The notes under the pieces are model-generated. The model did not search any database. It was given only the letters and a program-made list of their open reading frames with translations, and had not been told where the DNA came from. Shown piece by piece: positions 8,460-17,207 of a stretch of DNA of 64,000 nucleotides. Every line of letters begins with the position of its first letter. Position 1 is the first letter of the stretch. Made by a program: the position numbers and the translations under genes. The DNA is taken from the NCBI RefSeq assembly GCF_900167935.1, contig NZ_FUYL01000001.1, positions 553,471 to 617,470 of the forward strand, in the 5' to 3' direction. Origin of the DNA: Maribacter arcticus (GTDB lineage Bacteria; Bacteroidota; Bacteroidia; Flavobacteriales; Flavobacteriaceae).

Positions 8460-10205
8460 ATGGAACTAATGAAAAGCTTGAGTTATAAATTCAACTATGT
8501 AATTACGATTTTAAATATGTCGTTACTTCTATTTACGATATATTCTCAAGCTCAAAAAAGTGAAATAGCATTATCATCGATACTTTCAGAAATTGAAGGG
8601 TACAGTTCTTTTGACAGAAGTGAACACCCCTTAGGCGTTCATAAAGAATCTTTAGCAAAAAAAGATGCTGAATTTGCTAAAAAGCAACTTGCCATATTAG
8701 CGAGTTTAGATAAAACCGAACTTACTGAAACTGAATTGATCTCTTGTGAATTGTTAAGATTTCAACTCCAAAATGAGGTTGACGAGTATCAATATAAAAT
8801 GTATTTGAATCCTATTCAAGCAGATCAAGGTTTTCATTTAAATCTTAATTATAGGATAACACCAATTTTAAGTTATGAAGATGCAAAACAGTATCTGAAA
8901 ATGCTTAGTGCTATACCTGATTTTGTTGATGAACATATTATTTTATTAAAAAAGGGATTGAAAGAAGGTGTTTCTCAACCTAAAATCATTTTTAAAGGAT
9001 ATGAATCTACCTATGATACTCATATTGTAAACGATTATTCGCAAAGTAGTTTCTACGGACCCTTACAACAGCTACCTGAAGTAATTAGCAAAGTGCAACA
9101 AGACTCTGTTAAAGTTGCTGCCCAGAACATTATAATGGACAAGGTGGTGCCATCATTCAAAAAAATCAAAACTTTTTTTGAAACGGATTATATACCGTCT
9201 ACACGAAATGCTATCGGAGTATCTGAAACACCAAATGGTTTAGAATTCTACCAAAATAGAATTAATTATTATACAACTACAACCGAATATTCAGCAGATG
9301 ATATCCACACAATAGGGCTTTCTGAAGTCGCTCGTATTAAGTCTGAAATGAATGCTATTATCGAAAAGGTAAATTTTAAAGGAAGCTTTTCAGAGTTTTT
9401 AACCTTTCTTAGAACCGATTCTCAATTTTATGCAAAAACAGGTGATGAACTTTTGATGAATGCACGAGATATAGCAAAACGTATCGATGCAGAATTACCA
9501 AAATATTTTTCAACATTACCGCGCCGCCCTTATGGTGTTATAAAAGTACCTGATGCCATCGCACCCAAATATACGGGTGGCAGATACTCGGGGCCTTCAT
9601 CAGAAACACAACCTGGGTATTATTTGGTGAACACTTATAAACTAGAAAGTAGACCATTGTATACTTTACCTTCATTGACTGCACATGAAGCTGTACCTGG
9701 TCATCATTTACAAGGCAGTTTAAATAAGGAGTTGGGCGATAGTATACCATATTTTAGAAGAGATATGTACTTATCTGCCTATGGTGAAGGTTGGGCACTG
9801 TACACCGAGTTTTTAGGTAATGAGCTAGGTATTTATAGAACGCCCTATGAAGAATTTGGTAAATTGACTTATGAAATGTGGCGTGCATGCAGGTTAGTTG
9901 TAGACACCGGTATTCATGCAAAAGGATGGAGTAGAGAAGAAGTGATTGCTTACATGACTAATAATACAGCCTTATCGGTACATGAGATAAACACTGAAAC
10001 GGATCGTTATATCGCATGGCCGGGTCAAGCAATATCATATAAGATAGGAGAGTTGAAAATCAGGGAACTTCGGAAAAAAGCTGAAGAAGTTTTAGCTGAG
10101 AATTTTAATATTCGTGATTTTCATGAAATCGTTTTAGAACAGGGTACGGTGACATTACCTATTTTAGAGCGCAGGGTAAACGATTATATTAATCGTACGA
10201 AATAA
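8460..10205 (+). CDS. DUF885-family secreted metallopeptidase-like protein
   Basis: A 581-residue DUF885 protein with a hydrophobic N-terminal signal segment (residues about 12-32, ending near SQAQ), so probably periplasmic or surface-exposed. The zinc-ligand motif HEAVPGHH (HExxxGHH) lies near residue 402, with a downstream glutamate region YGEGWALYTEF that fits a gluzincin-like site. It sits tightly between aldehyde dehydrogenase and epimerase genes in the hydroxyproline operon (2- and 8-bp gaps). A role in releasing hydroxyproline from peptides is plausible but inferred. The substrate cannot be read from sequence. Confidence 0.85.
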   Translation: MELMKSLSYKFNYVITILNMSLLLFTIYSQAQKSEIALSSILSEIEGYSSFDRSEHPLGVHKESLAKKDAEFAKKQLAILASLDKTELTETELISCELLRFQLQNEVDEYQYKMYLNPIQADQGFHLNLNYRITPILSYEDAKQYLKMLSAIPDFVDEHIILLKKGLKEGVSQPKIIFKGYESTYDTHIVNDYSQSSFYGPLQQLPEVISKVQQDSVKVAAQNIIMDKVVPSFKKIKTFFETDYIPSTRNAIGVSETPNGLEFYQNRINYYTTTTEYSADDIHTIGLSEVARIKSEMNAIIEKVNFKGSFSEFLTFLRTDSQFYAKTGDELLMNARDIAKRIDAELPKYFSTLPRRPYGVIKVPDAIAPKYTGGRYSGPSSETQPGYYLVNTYKLESRPLYTLPSLTAHEAVPGHHLQGSLNKELGDSIPYFRRDMYLSAYGEGWALYTEFLGNELGIYRTPYEEFGKLTYEMWRACRLVVDTGIHAKGWSREEVIAYMTNNTALSVHEINTETDRYIAWPGQAISYKIGELKIRELRKKAEEVLAENFNIRDFHEIVLEQGTVTLPILERRVNDYINRTK

Positions 10206-10213
10206 TTTTTTTT

Positions 10214-11221
10214 ATGGCCAGTAATACATTTGTTTGTATCGATGCCCATACGTGTGGCAATCCTGTTAGAGTAATAAAACATGGCGGTCCAGATTTGGTC
10301 GGTGCTACCATGAGCGAAAAGCGGCAACATTTTTTAAAAGAATTTGATTGGATTCGAAAGGGGTTAATGTATGAGCCGCGAGGCCATGATATGATGAGCG
10401 GTAGTATATTCTATCCACCAAGTGATCCAAACAATGATTTCGGAATTTTGTTTATTGAAACAAGTGGCTGCCTACCCATGTGTGGTCACGGTACAATTGG
10501 CGCTATTACAATAGGTATTGAAGAAGGATTAATAAGTCCTAAAATTCCGGGACAAGTGCGTATGGAAACCCCTGCAGGTTTGGTTAATATTAGTTATCAG
10601 CAGACGAAATCTAAAGTTGATTGGGTGAAATTGACGAATGTAAAATCGTATTTAGCAGCGACAGATTTAATGATAGTATCATCAGATTTGGGAGAGCTAA
10701 CTTTTGATGTTTCCTATGGAGGTAATTTTTATGCTATTGTCGACCCGCAAGAAAACTTCACAGGAATACAAGATTTTTCTGCGAGCAAATTAATTCAGTT
10801 CAGTCAGGAAATAAGGGAGAAAATCAATGATAAATATCCAGATACTTTTATACATCCAATAGATTCAACCATTAGAAATGTAAGTCATTTATTATGGACG
10901 GGTACTACTATTTCTGAAACCGCAACTGCTAGAAATGCTGTTTTCTATGGAGATAAAGCTATTGACAGATCACCTTGTGGTACTGGTACATCTGCACGAA
11001 TGGCACAGTGGTACGCTAAAGGTAAGTTAGCATTAAGAGAAGATTTTATTCATGAGAGTTTTATTGGCTCTCGGTTTATAGGTCGGGTTGAAGAAGAAAC
11101 TACTTTAGCTGGGAAACCGGCAATTATACCTAGTATAAAAGGTTGGGCCAAAATTTATGGTCAAAACACCATTACCATTGATGATGATGATCCATACGCT
11201 TATGGATTTCAAGTAATTTAA
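10214..11221 (+). CDS. 4-hydroxyproline 2-epimerase (proline racemase family)
   Basis: A 335-residue proline-racemase-fold enzyme. Both catalytic cysteines are present: C90 in CLPMCGHGTIG and C255 in DRSPCGTGTSARMA. Having both argues against trans-3-hydroxyproline dehydratase, where the second is threonine. The enzyme would convert trans-4-hydroxy-L-proline to cis-4-hydroxy-D-proline, the first step of the pathway. The D-amino-acid oxidase-like enzyme for the next step is encoded at 12440. There is no signal peptide, so it is cytoplasmic. Confidence 0.93.
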   Translation: MASNTFVCIDAHTCGNPVRVIKHGGPDLVGATMSEKRQHFLKEFDWIRKGLMYEPRGHDMMSGSIFYPPSDPNNDFGILFIETSGCLPMCGHGTIGAITIGIEEGLISPKIPGQVRMETPAGLVNISYQQTKSKVDWVKLTNVKSYLAATDLMIVSSDLGELTFDVSYGGNFYAIVDPQENFTGIQDFSASKLIQFSQEIREKINDKYPDTFIHPIDSTIRNVSHLLWTGTTISETATARNAVFYGDKAIDRSPCGTGTSARMAQWYAKGKLALREDFIHESFIGSRFIGRVEEETTLAGKPAIIPSIKGWAKIYGQNTITIDDDDPYAYGFQVI

Positions 11222-11240
11222 AATTTTAAACTATCAACCA

Positions 11241-12431
11241 ATGAAAAAATTTAGTCTGTATTATGTTTTCCTGTTAATAGTATTAGGAAGTTGTAAAGAA
11301 AAGCAAGTAGCATCTGAACAGCCGGTTCCCTTGTTAGATAAGGTTTCGGCACAGTACGAACTTTTGTATGATAATGCATTACCATTTATGGATACTGACA
11401 CCCCTATGCCAAGAACCATTGTTGATGGTAAATTGCATACTGTTGGTGTTTATGATTGGACGAGTGGGTTTCACCCAGGATCTATGTGGAATTTATATAA
11501 ACTAACCAATAACGAGGAATGGAAGAATAGGGCCACCCACTACACAAAACTTTTAGATACGACACAATATTGGGAAGGTACCCATGACCTTGGCTTTATG
11601 ATAGGTGATAGTTATGGTAATGCATTAAAGTATGAGAATAATGCTGACTATGAAAAAGTAATGGTTCAAGCAGCTAAATCGCTTTCCTCGCGATTTAAAC
11701 CGAATGCAGGAATTATACAGTCTTGGGAATCTAATGACCGTTGGCAATGCCCAGTAATAATTGATAATATGATGAACTTAGAAATGATGTTCGAGGCAAC
11801 AAAGATTTCTGGTGATTCTACTTTTTATCAAATTGCTGTAATACATGCAGATACGACTATGGCCAAGCATTTTAGAAAAGATTATAGTTCGTATCATGTA
11901 TTGGATTATGATACCAAGACAGGAGAGGTTTTAAAGCGAAACACAGCTCAAGGGTATAAAGATGAATCTGCGTGGGCTAGGGGGCAGGCATGGGGTCTGT
12001 ATGGTTTTATAGTAATGTATAGAGAAACTAAAAATCTTAAATATTTAAATCAAGCAAAACATATTGCACGGTTTATAATGAATCATCCAAACCTACCAGA
12101 AAATAAAGTTCCTTACTGGGACTACAATGCACCTGTTACAGCACAAACACCTCGTGATGCATCTGCGGCAGCAATTACTGCTTCGGCACTTTATGAACTC
12201 AGCACCTATGTTGAAGATGATTTAAATTCAGCTTATATTAATGAAGCCAATACAATCTTAGAAACTTTAAGCAAGGAGCCTTATTTGGCCGAAGTGGGAA
12301 CGAACGAAGGTTTTCTCTTAAAACATTCTACAGGGCATCTACCTAATGACTCTGAAATTGATGTGCCCATTAATTATGCTGATTATTACTTTTTAGAAGC
12401 CTTAATTCGTCAACGTGAAATGGTTAAGTAG
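11241..12431 (+). CDS. GH88 unsaturated glucuronyl hydrolase lipoprotein
   Basis: A 396-residue protein with a lipoprotein signal (MKKFSLYYVFLLIVLGSC, Cys18) and an (alpha/alpha)6-barrel of glycoside hydrolase family 88. Typical segments are VYDWTSGFHPGSMWNLYKLT, THDLGFMIGDSYG and DESAWARGQAWGLYGFIV. Family members remove the 4,5-unsaturated uronic acid left by polysaccharide lyases acting on glycosaminoglycans or ulvan-like chains. It is embedded in the hydroxyproline operon, 19 bp after the epimerase and 8 bp before the dehydrogenase, which suggests a shared substrate source such as glycosylated hydroxyproline-rich or collagen/proteoglycan material (inference). Confidence 0.88.
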   Translation: MKKFSLYYVFLLIVLGSCKEKQVASEQPVPLLDKVSAQYELLYDNALPFMDTDTPMPRTIVDGKLHTVGVYDWTSGFHPGSMWNLYKLTNNEEWKNRATHYTKLLDTTQYWEGTHDLGFMIGDSYGNALKYENNADYEKVMVQAAKSLSSRFKPNAGIIQSWESNDRWQCPVIIDNMMNLEMMFEATKISGDSTFYQIAVIHADTTMAKHFRKDYSSYHVLDYDTKTGEVLKRNTAQGYKDESAWARGQAWGLYGFIVMYRETKNLKYLNQAKHIARFIMNHPNLPENKVPYWDYNAPVTAQTPRDASAAAITASALYELSTYVEDDLNSAYINEANTILETLSKEPYLAEVGTNEGFLLKHSTGHLPNDSEIDVPINYADYYFLEALIRQREMVK

Positions 12432-12439
12432 CAAGTAGT

Positions 12440-13690
12440 ATGGCAAAAAATATAGTAATAATTGGTGGTGGTATTGTAGGGTTATGTTCTGCGTATTACT
12501 TAAGTAAAGAAGGCCATCAAATAACGGTTATCGATAAGGGAGATATTACCTCTGGAGCCTCATTTGTAAATGCGGGCTATATAACTCCTAGCCATATAAT
12601 ACCTTTAGCATCACCAGGTATGATTGCAAAAGGAATAAAAATGATGTTCAATTCTGCAAGTCCGTTTTATATGAAACCAAGACTAGATGCCGAATTCTTG
12701 AAATGGTCATGGTATTTTCATAAGTCTTCTACAAAGGCTAAAGTTGAAAAAGCGATTCCGGTTATTAAAGAAATCAACCTCATCAGTAGAGAATTATTTA
12801 CAGATATTAGAAATTCGGGTGATTTAGGTGAGTTTCAACTTGAACGTAAAGGTTTATTGATGTTATATAAAACCCAAGCAAGCTATTTGCATGAAAAGGA
12901 GGTTGCCGATAGAGCTAGTTACTTAGGTCTTGAAGTTTCAGATTTGAATAATTCTGAATTGAAAAAGATAGAACCTAACGTGAATATCGATGCAGAGGGA
13001 GCCATTCATTATGAATGTGACGGCCATACGACCCCAACCGAAATTATGCCCAAGATGTTAAATTATCTTAAAAGTGTTGGAGTTAATATTTGCATCAACG
13101 AAGAAGTTATCGATATAAAGACTAGTAATGGCGTAATAAAGGAAGTTATAACCGATAAGAACAATTATCACCCAGATGAAGTGATTTTGGCCGCAGGGTC
13201 TTGGAGTGGTGAACTTTCTAAGAAGTTGAGTTTAAAGCTTTCCTTACAAGGTGGAAAAGGTTATCGTATTAATGTTGCGCGTAATACAGGTATATCAATG
13301 CCCGCTATACTGATGGAAGCCAAAATGGCGGTGACACCCATGAATGGTTTTACACGTTTCGCAGGTACTATGGAATTTTCTGGGAATAATAATATAGTTA
13401 GAAAAGAACGTGTGTTGGCAATTGCCAATGGCGCACATTCATTTTATCCTGATTTAGAAATTAATTTTGCTGAGATAGAAAGTGCAAAAACGGGACTACG
13501 ACCAGTTTCACCTGACGGTTTGCCGTATATAGGCAAGTCTGCAAGTATTAAAAACTTAATTATCGCTACGGGTCATGCGATGATGGGTTGGAGCCTTGGG
13601 CCTGTAACTGGAAAGTTGGTTTCTGAGTTAATAAACGATAAAAAAACCTCCATGAATTTAGCAGCCTTTAGTCCAGAAAGAACATTTTAA
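12440..13690 (+). CDS. FAD-dependent D-amino-acid (D-hydroxyproline) dehydrogenase, DadA-like
   Basis: A 416-residue DAO-fold flavoprotein. The N-terminal FAD motif is IVIIGGGIVGLCSAYYLSKEGH, and the C-terminal cap region is TGLRPVSPDGLPYIGKS...ATGHAMMGWSLGPVTG, as in DadA. In this operon the expected reaction is oxidation of cis-4-hydroxy-D-proline to pyrroline-4-hydroxy-2-carboxylate, with electrons passed to the respiratory chain. It is a single-polypeptide enzyme, unlike the multi-subunit LhpBEF type. It is the last gene of the operon. Confidence 0.9.
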   Translation: MAKNIVIIGGGIVGLCSAYYLSKEGHQITVIDKGDITSGASFVNAGYITPSHIIPLASPGMIAKGIKMMFNSASPFYMKPRLDAEFLKWSWYFHKSSTKAKVEKAIPVIKEINLISRELFTDIRNSGDLGEFQLERKGLLMLYKTQASYLHEKEVADRASYLGLEVSDLNNSELKKIEPNVNIDAEGAIHYECDGHTTPTEIMPKMLNYLKSVGVNICINEEVIDIKTSNGVIKEVITDKNNYHPDEVILAAGSWSGELSKKLSLKLSLQGGKGYRINVARNTGISMPAILMEAKMAVTPMNGFTRFAGTMEFSGNNNIVRKERVLAIANGAHSFYPDLEINFAEIESAKTGLRPVSPDGLPYIGKSASIKNLIIATGHAMMGWSLGPVTGKLVSELINDKKTSMNLAAFSPERTF

Positions 13691-13724
13691 GGAAATTGTT
13701 TAAAAATTCATCGTTACTAAATTA

Positions 13725-13794
13725 CCATTCACCTACAGTAAATGTCCATTCACCTACAGTAGACATTTTAATAGTTCCTTAACTTTGATATTTG
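13725..13794 (+). promoter_or_regulatory. Direct-repeat promoter of the NO-sensor operon (site 1 of 4)
   Basis: Two identical 16-bp elements CCATTCACCTACAGTA occur at 13725-13740 and 13746-13761, exactly 21 bp apart. A -7-like box GATATTTG starts at 13787, which is 62 bp after the first element begins. A second candidate box, TAACTTTG, is at 13780. The same spacing is seen at 22805, 24322 and 36001. Paired direct repeats two helical turns apart are the known target form of LytTR regulators, and the LytTR gene at 19723 ends this operon, so autoregulation is likely (inferred). Confidence 0.8.
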
Positions 13795-13815
13795 TTTTAC
13801 TAAAATATATAGGTA

Positions 13816-14217
13816 ATGGATATTTTATTAATAGAAGATGATTTAATCGAAGTAATGAAGTTGAAACGTACTGTTTCTAAACTGAATTTAAAGCATTCGA
13901 TTATTGAGGCAAAAAATGGTGAAGAAGCATTAAGTTATCTAAGGTCTGGGGAGAAATTACCAGACATCATTCTTCTAGATTTAAATATGCCACGAATGAA
14001 CGGTATAGAATTTCTAACTATTTTAAAGGAAGATGAATTGTTGCAGTATTTGCCAACGGTCATTTTAACTACATCAGAAAATAGAGCCGATTTGCTAAAA
14101 TGTTATCAAGCTGGTATTGCCGGTTATGTAATAAAGCCGTTGAAATATGAAGATTATGAGTACAAGTTAAATGCCGTTTTAGAGTACTGGAGTGTTAATC
14201 AACTAGTGAAAGGCTAA
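13816..14217 (+). CDS. Stand-alone response-regulator receiver protein
   Basis: A 133-residue CheY-like protein consisting only of a receiver domain. The acidic pocket is E7-D8-D9, the phospho-acceptor is D55 (ILLDLNMPRMNG), the switch threonine is T85 or T86, and the conserved lysine is K107 (IKPL). It resembles the Rcp1 type of single-domain regulator. It is the first gene behind the direct-repeat promoter. Since neither kinase in the operon carries its own receiver but an Hpt protein is present, this receiver is the natural middle step of a kinase-receiver-Hpt-LytTR phosphorelay (inference). Confidence 0.92.
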   Translation: MDILLIEDDLIEVMKLKRTVSKLNLKHSIIEAKNGEEALSYLRSGEKLPDIILLDLNMPRMNGIEFLTILKEDELLQYLPTVILTTSENRADLLKCYQAGIAGYVIKPLKYEDYEYKLNAVLEYWSVNQLVKG

Positions 14218-14248
14218 CAAAAAAGCTCATTTCACAACATTTTTATGC

Positions 14249-14285
14249 AATTACGTATTAATTTTCCTACGTTTAGAACGTAATT
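14249..14285. repeat. Inverted repeat AATTACGT...ACGTAATT
   Basis: Perfect 8-bp arms at 14249-14256 and 14278-14285 flank a third ACGT core in the 80-bp gap between the receiver gene and the H-NOX gene. It could be a protein-binding site or an internal promoter region. The hairpin would be weak as a terminator. Confidence 0.4.
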
Positions 14286-14297
14286 AAAAAGTTTCAA

Positions 14298-14840
14298 ATG
14301 AAAGGAATTGTATTTACTGAGTTTTTAGAAATGGTTGAGGCTGAATTTGGTCTAGAAACCGTTGACAATATTATTGAAAAATCAAACTTACCATCAGAGG
14401 GTATATACACCTCGGTAGCAACCTATGAGTTTAATGAAATGGTTGCCCTAATCACACAACTCAGTGAAGAGGTGAATTTACCGGCAGGAGATTTAATCTA
14501 TGCTTTTGGGCTTTACTTATTTTCTAGTTTAAAGAATGCCCATCCAGAAGTCATACAGAGTTATAGATCACCAATCGCACTTCTATATTCTATAGAAGAC
14601 CATATACACGTACACGTTAAAAAGTTATATCCAGAGGCAGAATTGCCAACTTTTAAGATTCTTGAAAAGACAGATACTTCTATTTCAATGATTTATAGTT
14701 CCTCTCGAGGATTGTATAGGTTAGCCCAAGGGTTAATTGAAAAAGCATTTGAACATTTTAATGGTAAAGCTGAAATAACCTATGAACTTTTAAAAGAAGA
14801 CGGTACCGAAGTAAAATTTGATATCGTACAGAATGGATAA
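14298..14840 (+). CDS. H-NOX heme nitric-oxide sensor protein
   Basis: A 180-residue stand-alone HNOB/H-NOX protein, the usual size. The proximal heme ligand is H104 (IEDHIHVHVKKLYP) and the propionate-binding YxSxR motif is Y133-S135-R137. By alignment to the O2-binding Tar4-type protein, the distal pocket tyrosine position (Y140 there) is L142 here, which points to NO binding without stable O2 binding. Its 3' end overlaps the start of the PAS histidine kinase by 8 bp, the classic H-NOX/HnoK arrangement in which NO-bound H-NOX controls kinase activity. Confidence 0.94.
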   Translation: MKGIVFTEFLEMVEAEFGLETVDNIIEKSNLPSEGIYTSVATYEFNEMVALITQLSEEVNLPAGDLIYAFGLYLFSSLKNAHPEVIQSYRSPIALLYSIEDHIHVHVKKLYPEAELPTFKILEKTDTSISMIYSSSRGLYRLAQGLIEKAFEHFNGKAEITYELLKEDGTEVKFDIVQNG

Positions 14841-17196
14841 TAAGGAAGTTGTTCTTTTAAAAAAGGCCTTAGAAAGACAAAAAAAAGCACGTCAACAAGC
14901 AGAGAGAATTTTAGAAGTTAAATCTAAAGAGCTTTACGATGTTTCCCATCATTTAAGGGAGGCAAACAGTAAGCTAGAGAATTTGTTGAGTGAAAAATCT
15001 TCTGAATTAGATGGTGTGTTCATTAACATTATTGACCCATATGTAGTTATGGACCTTCAATTTAATGTTATCAATATGAATAGATCAGCCAAAGAATTTT
15101 TAGGCTTTGATCACACCTCCAAAAATGTAAACCTTTCTCAGTTTATTCACCCAGAATATATATCATACACAAACGAATCGATGCGTTCTATGATGGAAAT
15201 TGGTACGCTAACAAATTATCGGGCAAAACTTATCTTAGATGATCATACAGAAAAATTTGTTCAAATAAACGCTAGTCTTATTTATAATAAAGACCATAAA
15301 CCTATTGCAGCACAAGGCGTTATTAGAGATATTACTCAAGAAGCAGAGGTGAAAAAACTCGTTTTTGAACAGAAGAAACAATTAGATATTATTGTAGAAA
15401 ATTCTCCACTAGGAATTGTTTTGGCTAAAGATGATATAATTATCAAAGCCAATAACACTTTTGTTGACATGCTTGGTTATAACTACAATGAACTTAAAAA
15501 TATTTCTCTTAAGACAATTTCAAAACCTGAAAATGACTCTGGTAAACATGATCCAATCGACCAGATGCATGCTGGTGATTTAAATAACTATACCTCTATA
15601 CTAAAGTTTGTAAAGAAAGATGGGTCTAAGTTTATGGCTAAAACCAGGATAACTGCAATCATAGATAATGAGGTTAAGACAGATTATCAGGTGGTTATAA
15701 TTGAAGATATTTCAAAAGAACTTGAAGCTGATAGAAAACTGAAAGCCTCTGAAAATAGATTAGCGGCATTAATATCTAATTTACAAACAGGTGTGCTTCT
15801 AGAAGATGAGGATGGAAAAATTGCCTTGACAAATCAAATGTACTGTAACCTTTTTAATATTGAGCAAACTCCAAATCAGCTTATTGGTAATGACTGTGAA
15901 GAATCTGAAGAACATAATAAAAAGTTTTTTAAGAATTCTGAAAAATTTGTTAGTCGAATTGAAGAAATACTAGCAAAAAGAGAAACCGTCTTATCAGATG
16001 AACTTGAAATGAACGATGGTAGAATCTTAGAAAGGGACTATATACCTATCAATAATGATGGGGATTATAAAGGTTATTTATGGGCATATCATGATGTTAC
16101 CATAAGTAAGAATTACCGAAAAAATTTAGAGGCAGAACGTGAAAAATACAGTAGTATTATAGCTAATATGAATCTTGGGTTGGTAGAGATTGACATTGAC
16201 GATAAAATTCAAATGGTTAACCAAAGTTTTTATCAAATGAGTGGCTATGATGAGGATGAATTGTTGGGTCAGGTATTAGCAGATGTTGTTAATTTTAAAA
16301 ACAATAAATTTTTCTCTGAAAAGACTAGCAGAAGATTGAAAGGAGAATCTGATTCTTATGAAGTAGAAGTATTTAATAAACAAAAAAATATAAAGCATTG
16401 GCTCATTAGCGGTGCTCCGAGATATAATGATTCGGGATCTGTAATTGGATCCATAGGTATTTTTTTAGATATATCAGATCAAAAGGAACTTGAACTTCAA
16501 AAAGAAAAATTACTTAGCGAATTGGAAAATAGTAATCAAGGGCTTCAAGAATATGCTCACATTGTTTCGCATGACCTTAAATCACCTTTGCGAAGCATTA
16601 GTGCATTAGCTACTTGGTTATATGAAGATTATAAGGAAGTTTTAGATGAAGGCGGAAAGCAGAATTTAGAGCTTATGCAAGAAAAGGTTGCCTCAATGGA
16701 TAAATTGATCCACGGTATCTTAGAATACTCTACAGCAAACAGTTCTGAACTTGATGATTCTTTAGTAGATTTAAATAACGTTATTTCTGATATTGGAGAA
16801 ACCATTTATATCCCTGAACATGTTAAGTTAGTAGTGCCTAAAACGTTACCCACAATTGTTGCCGATCGTATTAAAATGCATCAAGTGTTTCAAAATATAA
16901 TAGGTAATGCCGTTGTCCACATAGAAAGAGAAATAGGGCTAGTTGAAGTTTTATATAAAGATTTGGGCGATCAATGGCAATTTACGATTAGTGATAATGG
17001 TGTTGGTATACCTAAAGAATATCATAAAAAGATTTTCGACATATTTCAATCTATTGGTAATAATGAAAGATCAACAGGTATTGGACTTTCAATAGTTAAA
17101 AAAATTGTTGATCGCTACAATGGTACCCTTTGGGTAGATAGTATTGTTGGAGAAGGAACTCAATTCCATTTTACAATTAAGAAAAACGAAATCTGA
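14833..17196 (+). CDS. Multi-PAS histidine kinase partnered with H-NOX (HnoK-like)
   Basis: The protein has 787 residues from the ATG at 14833, which overlaps the H-NOX stop. A longer TTG-initiated frame at 14818 is less likely. An N-terminal coiled coil (KKALERQKKARQQAERILE) is followed by about four PAS domains (roughly residues 60-170, 180-290, 300-420 and 430-550), a HisKA domain with H580 (HIVSHDLKSP) and a HATPase domain (DNGVGIP at about 721, TGIGLSIVKKIV near the end). There is no transmembrane segment and no receiver, so it is a cytoplasmic kinase that needs a separate receiver. The PAS domains may add redox or ligand inputs. Confidence 0.92.
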   Translation: MDNKEVVLLKKALERQKKARQQAERILEVKSKELYDVSHHLREANSKLENLLSEKSSELDGVFINIIDPYVVMDLQFNVINMNRSAKEFLGFDHTSKNVNLSQFIHPEYISYTNESMRSMMEIGTLTNYRAKLILDDHTEKFVQINASLIYNKDHKPIAAQGVIRDITQEAEVKKLVFEQKKQLDIIVENSPLGIVLAKDDIIIKANNTFVDMLGYNYNELKNISLKTISKPENDSGKHDPIDQMHAGDLNNYTSILKFVKKDGSKFMAKTRITAIIDNEVKTDYQVVIIEDISKELEADRKLKASENRLAALISNLQTGVLLEDEDGKIALTNQMYCNLFNIEQTPNQLIGNDCEESEEHNKKFFKNSEKFVSRIEEILAKRETVLSDELEMNDGRILERDYIPINNDGDYKGYLWAYHDVTISKNYRKNLEAEREKYSSIIANMNLGLVEIDIDDKIQMVNQSFYQMSGYDEDELLGQVLADVVNFKNNKFFSEKTSRRLKGESDSYEVEVFNKQKNIKHWLISGAPRYNDSGSVIGSIGIFLDISDQKELELQKEKLLSELENSNQGLQEYAHIVSHDLKSPLRSISALATWLYEDYKEVLDEGGKQNLELMQEKVASMDKLIHGILEYSTANSSELDDSLVDLNNVISDIGETIYIPEHVKLVVPKTLPTIVADRIKMHQVFQNIIGNAVVHIEREIGLVEVLYKDLGDQWQFTISDNGVGIPKEYHKKIFDIFQSIGNNERSTGIGLSIVKKIVDRYNGTLWVDSIVGEGTQFHFTIKKNEI

Positions 17197-17207
17197 AAAA
17201 ATAACCG

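Noticed and set aside
14818..14832. TTG start for the H-NOX-linked kinase
   Set aside because: The ATG at 14833 gives the usual short overlap with the H-NOX stop and a sensible N-terminus.
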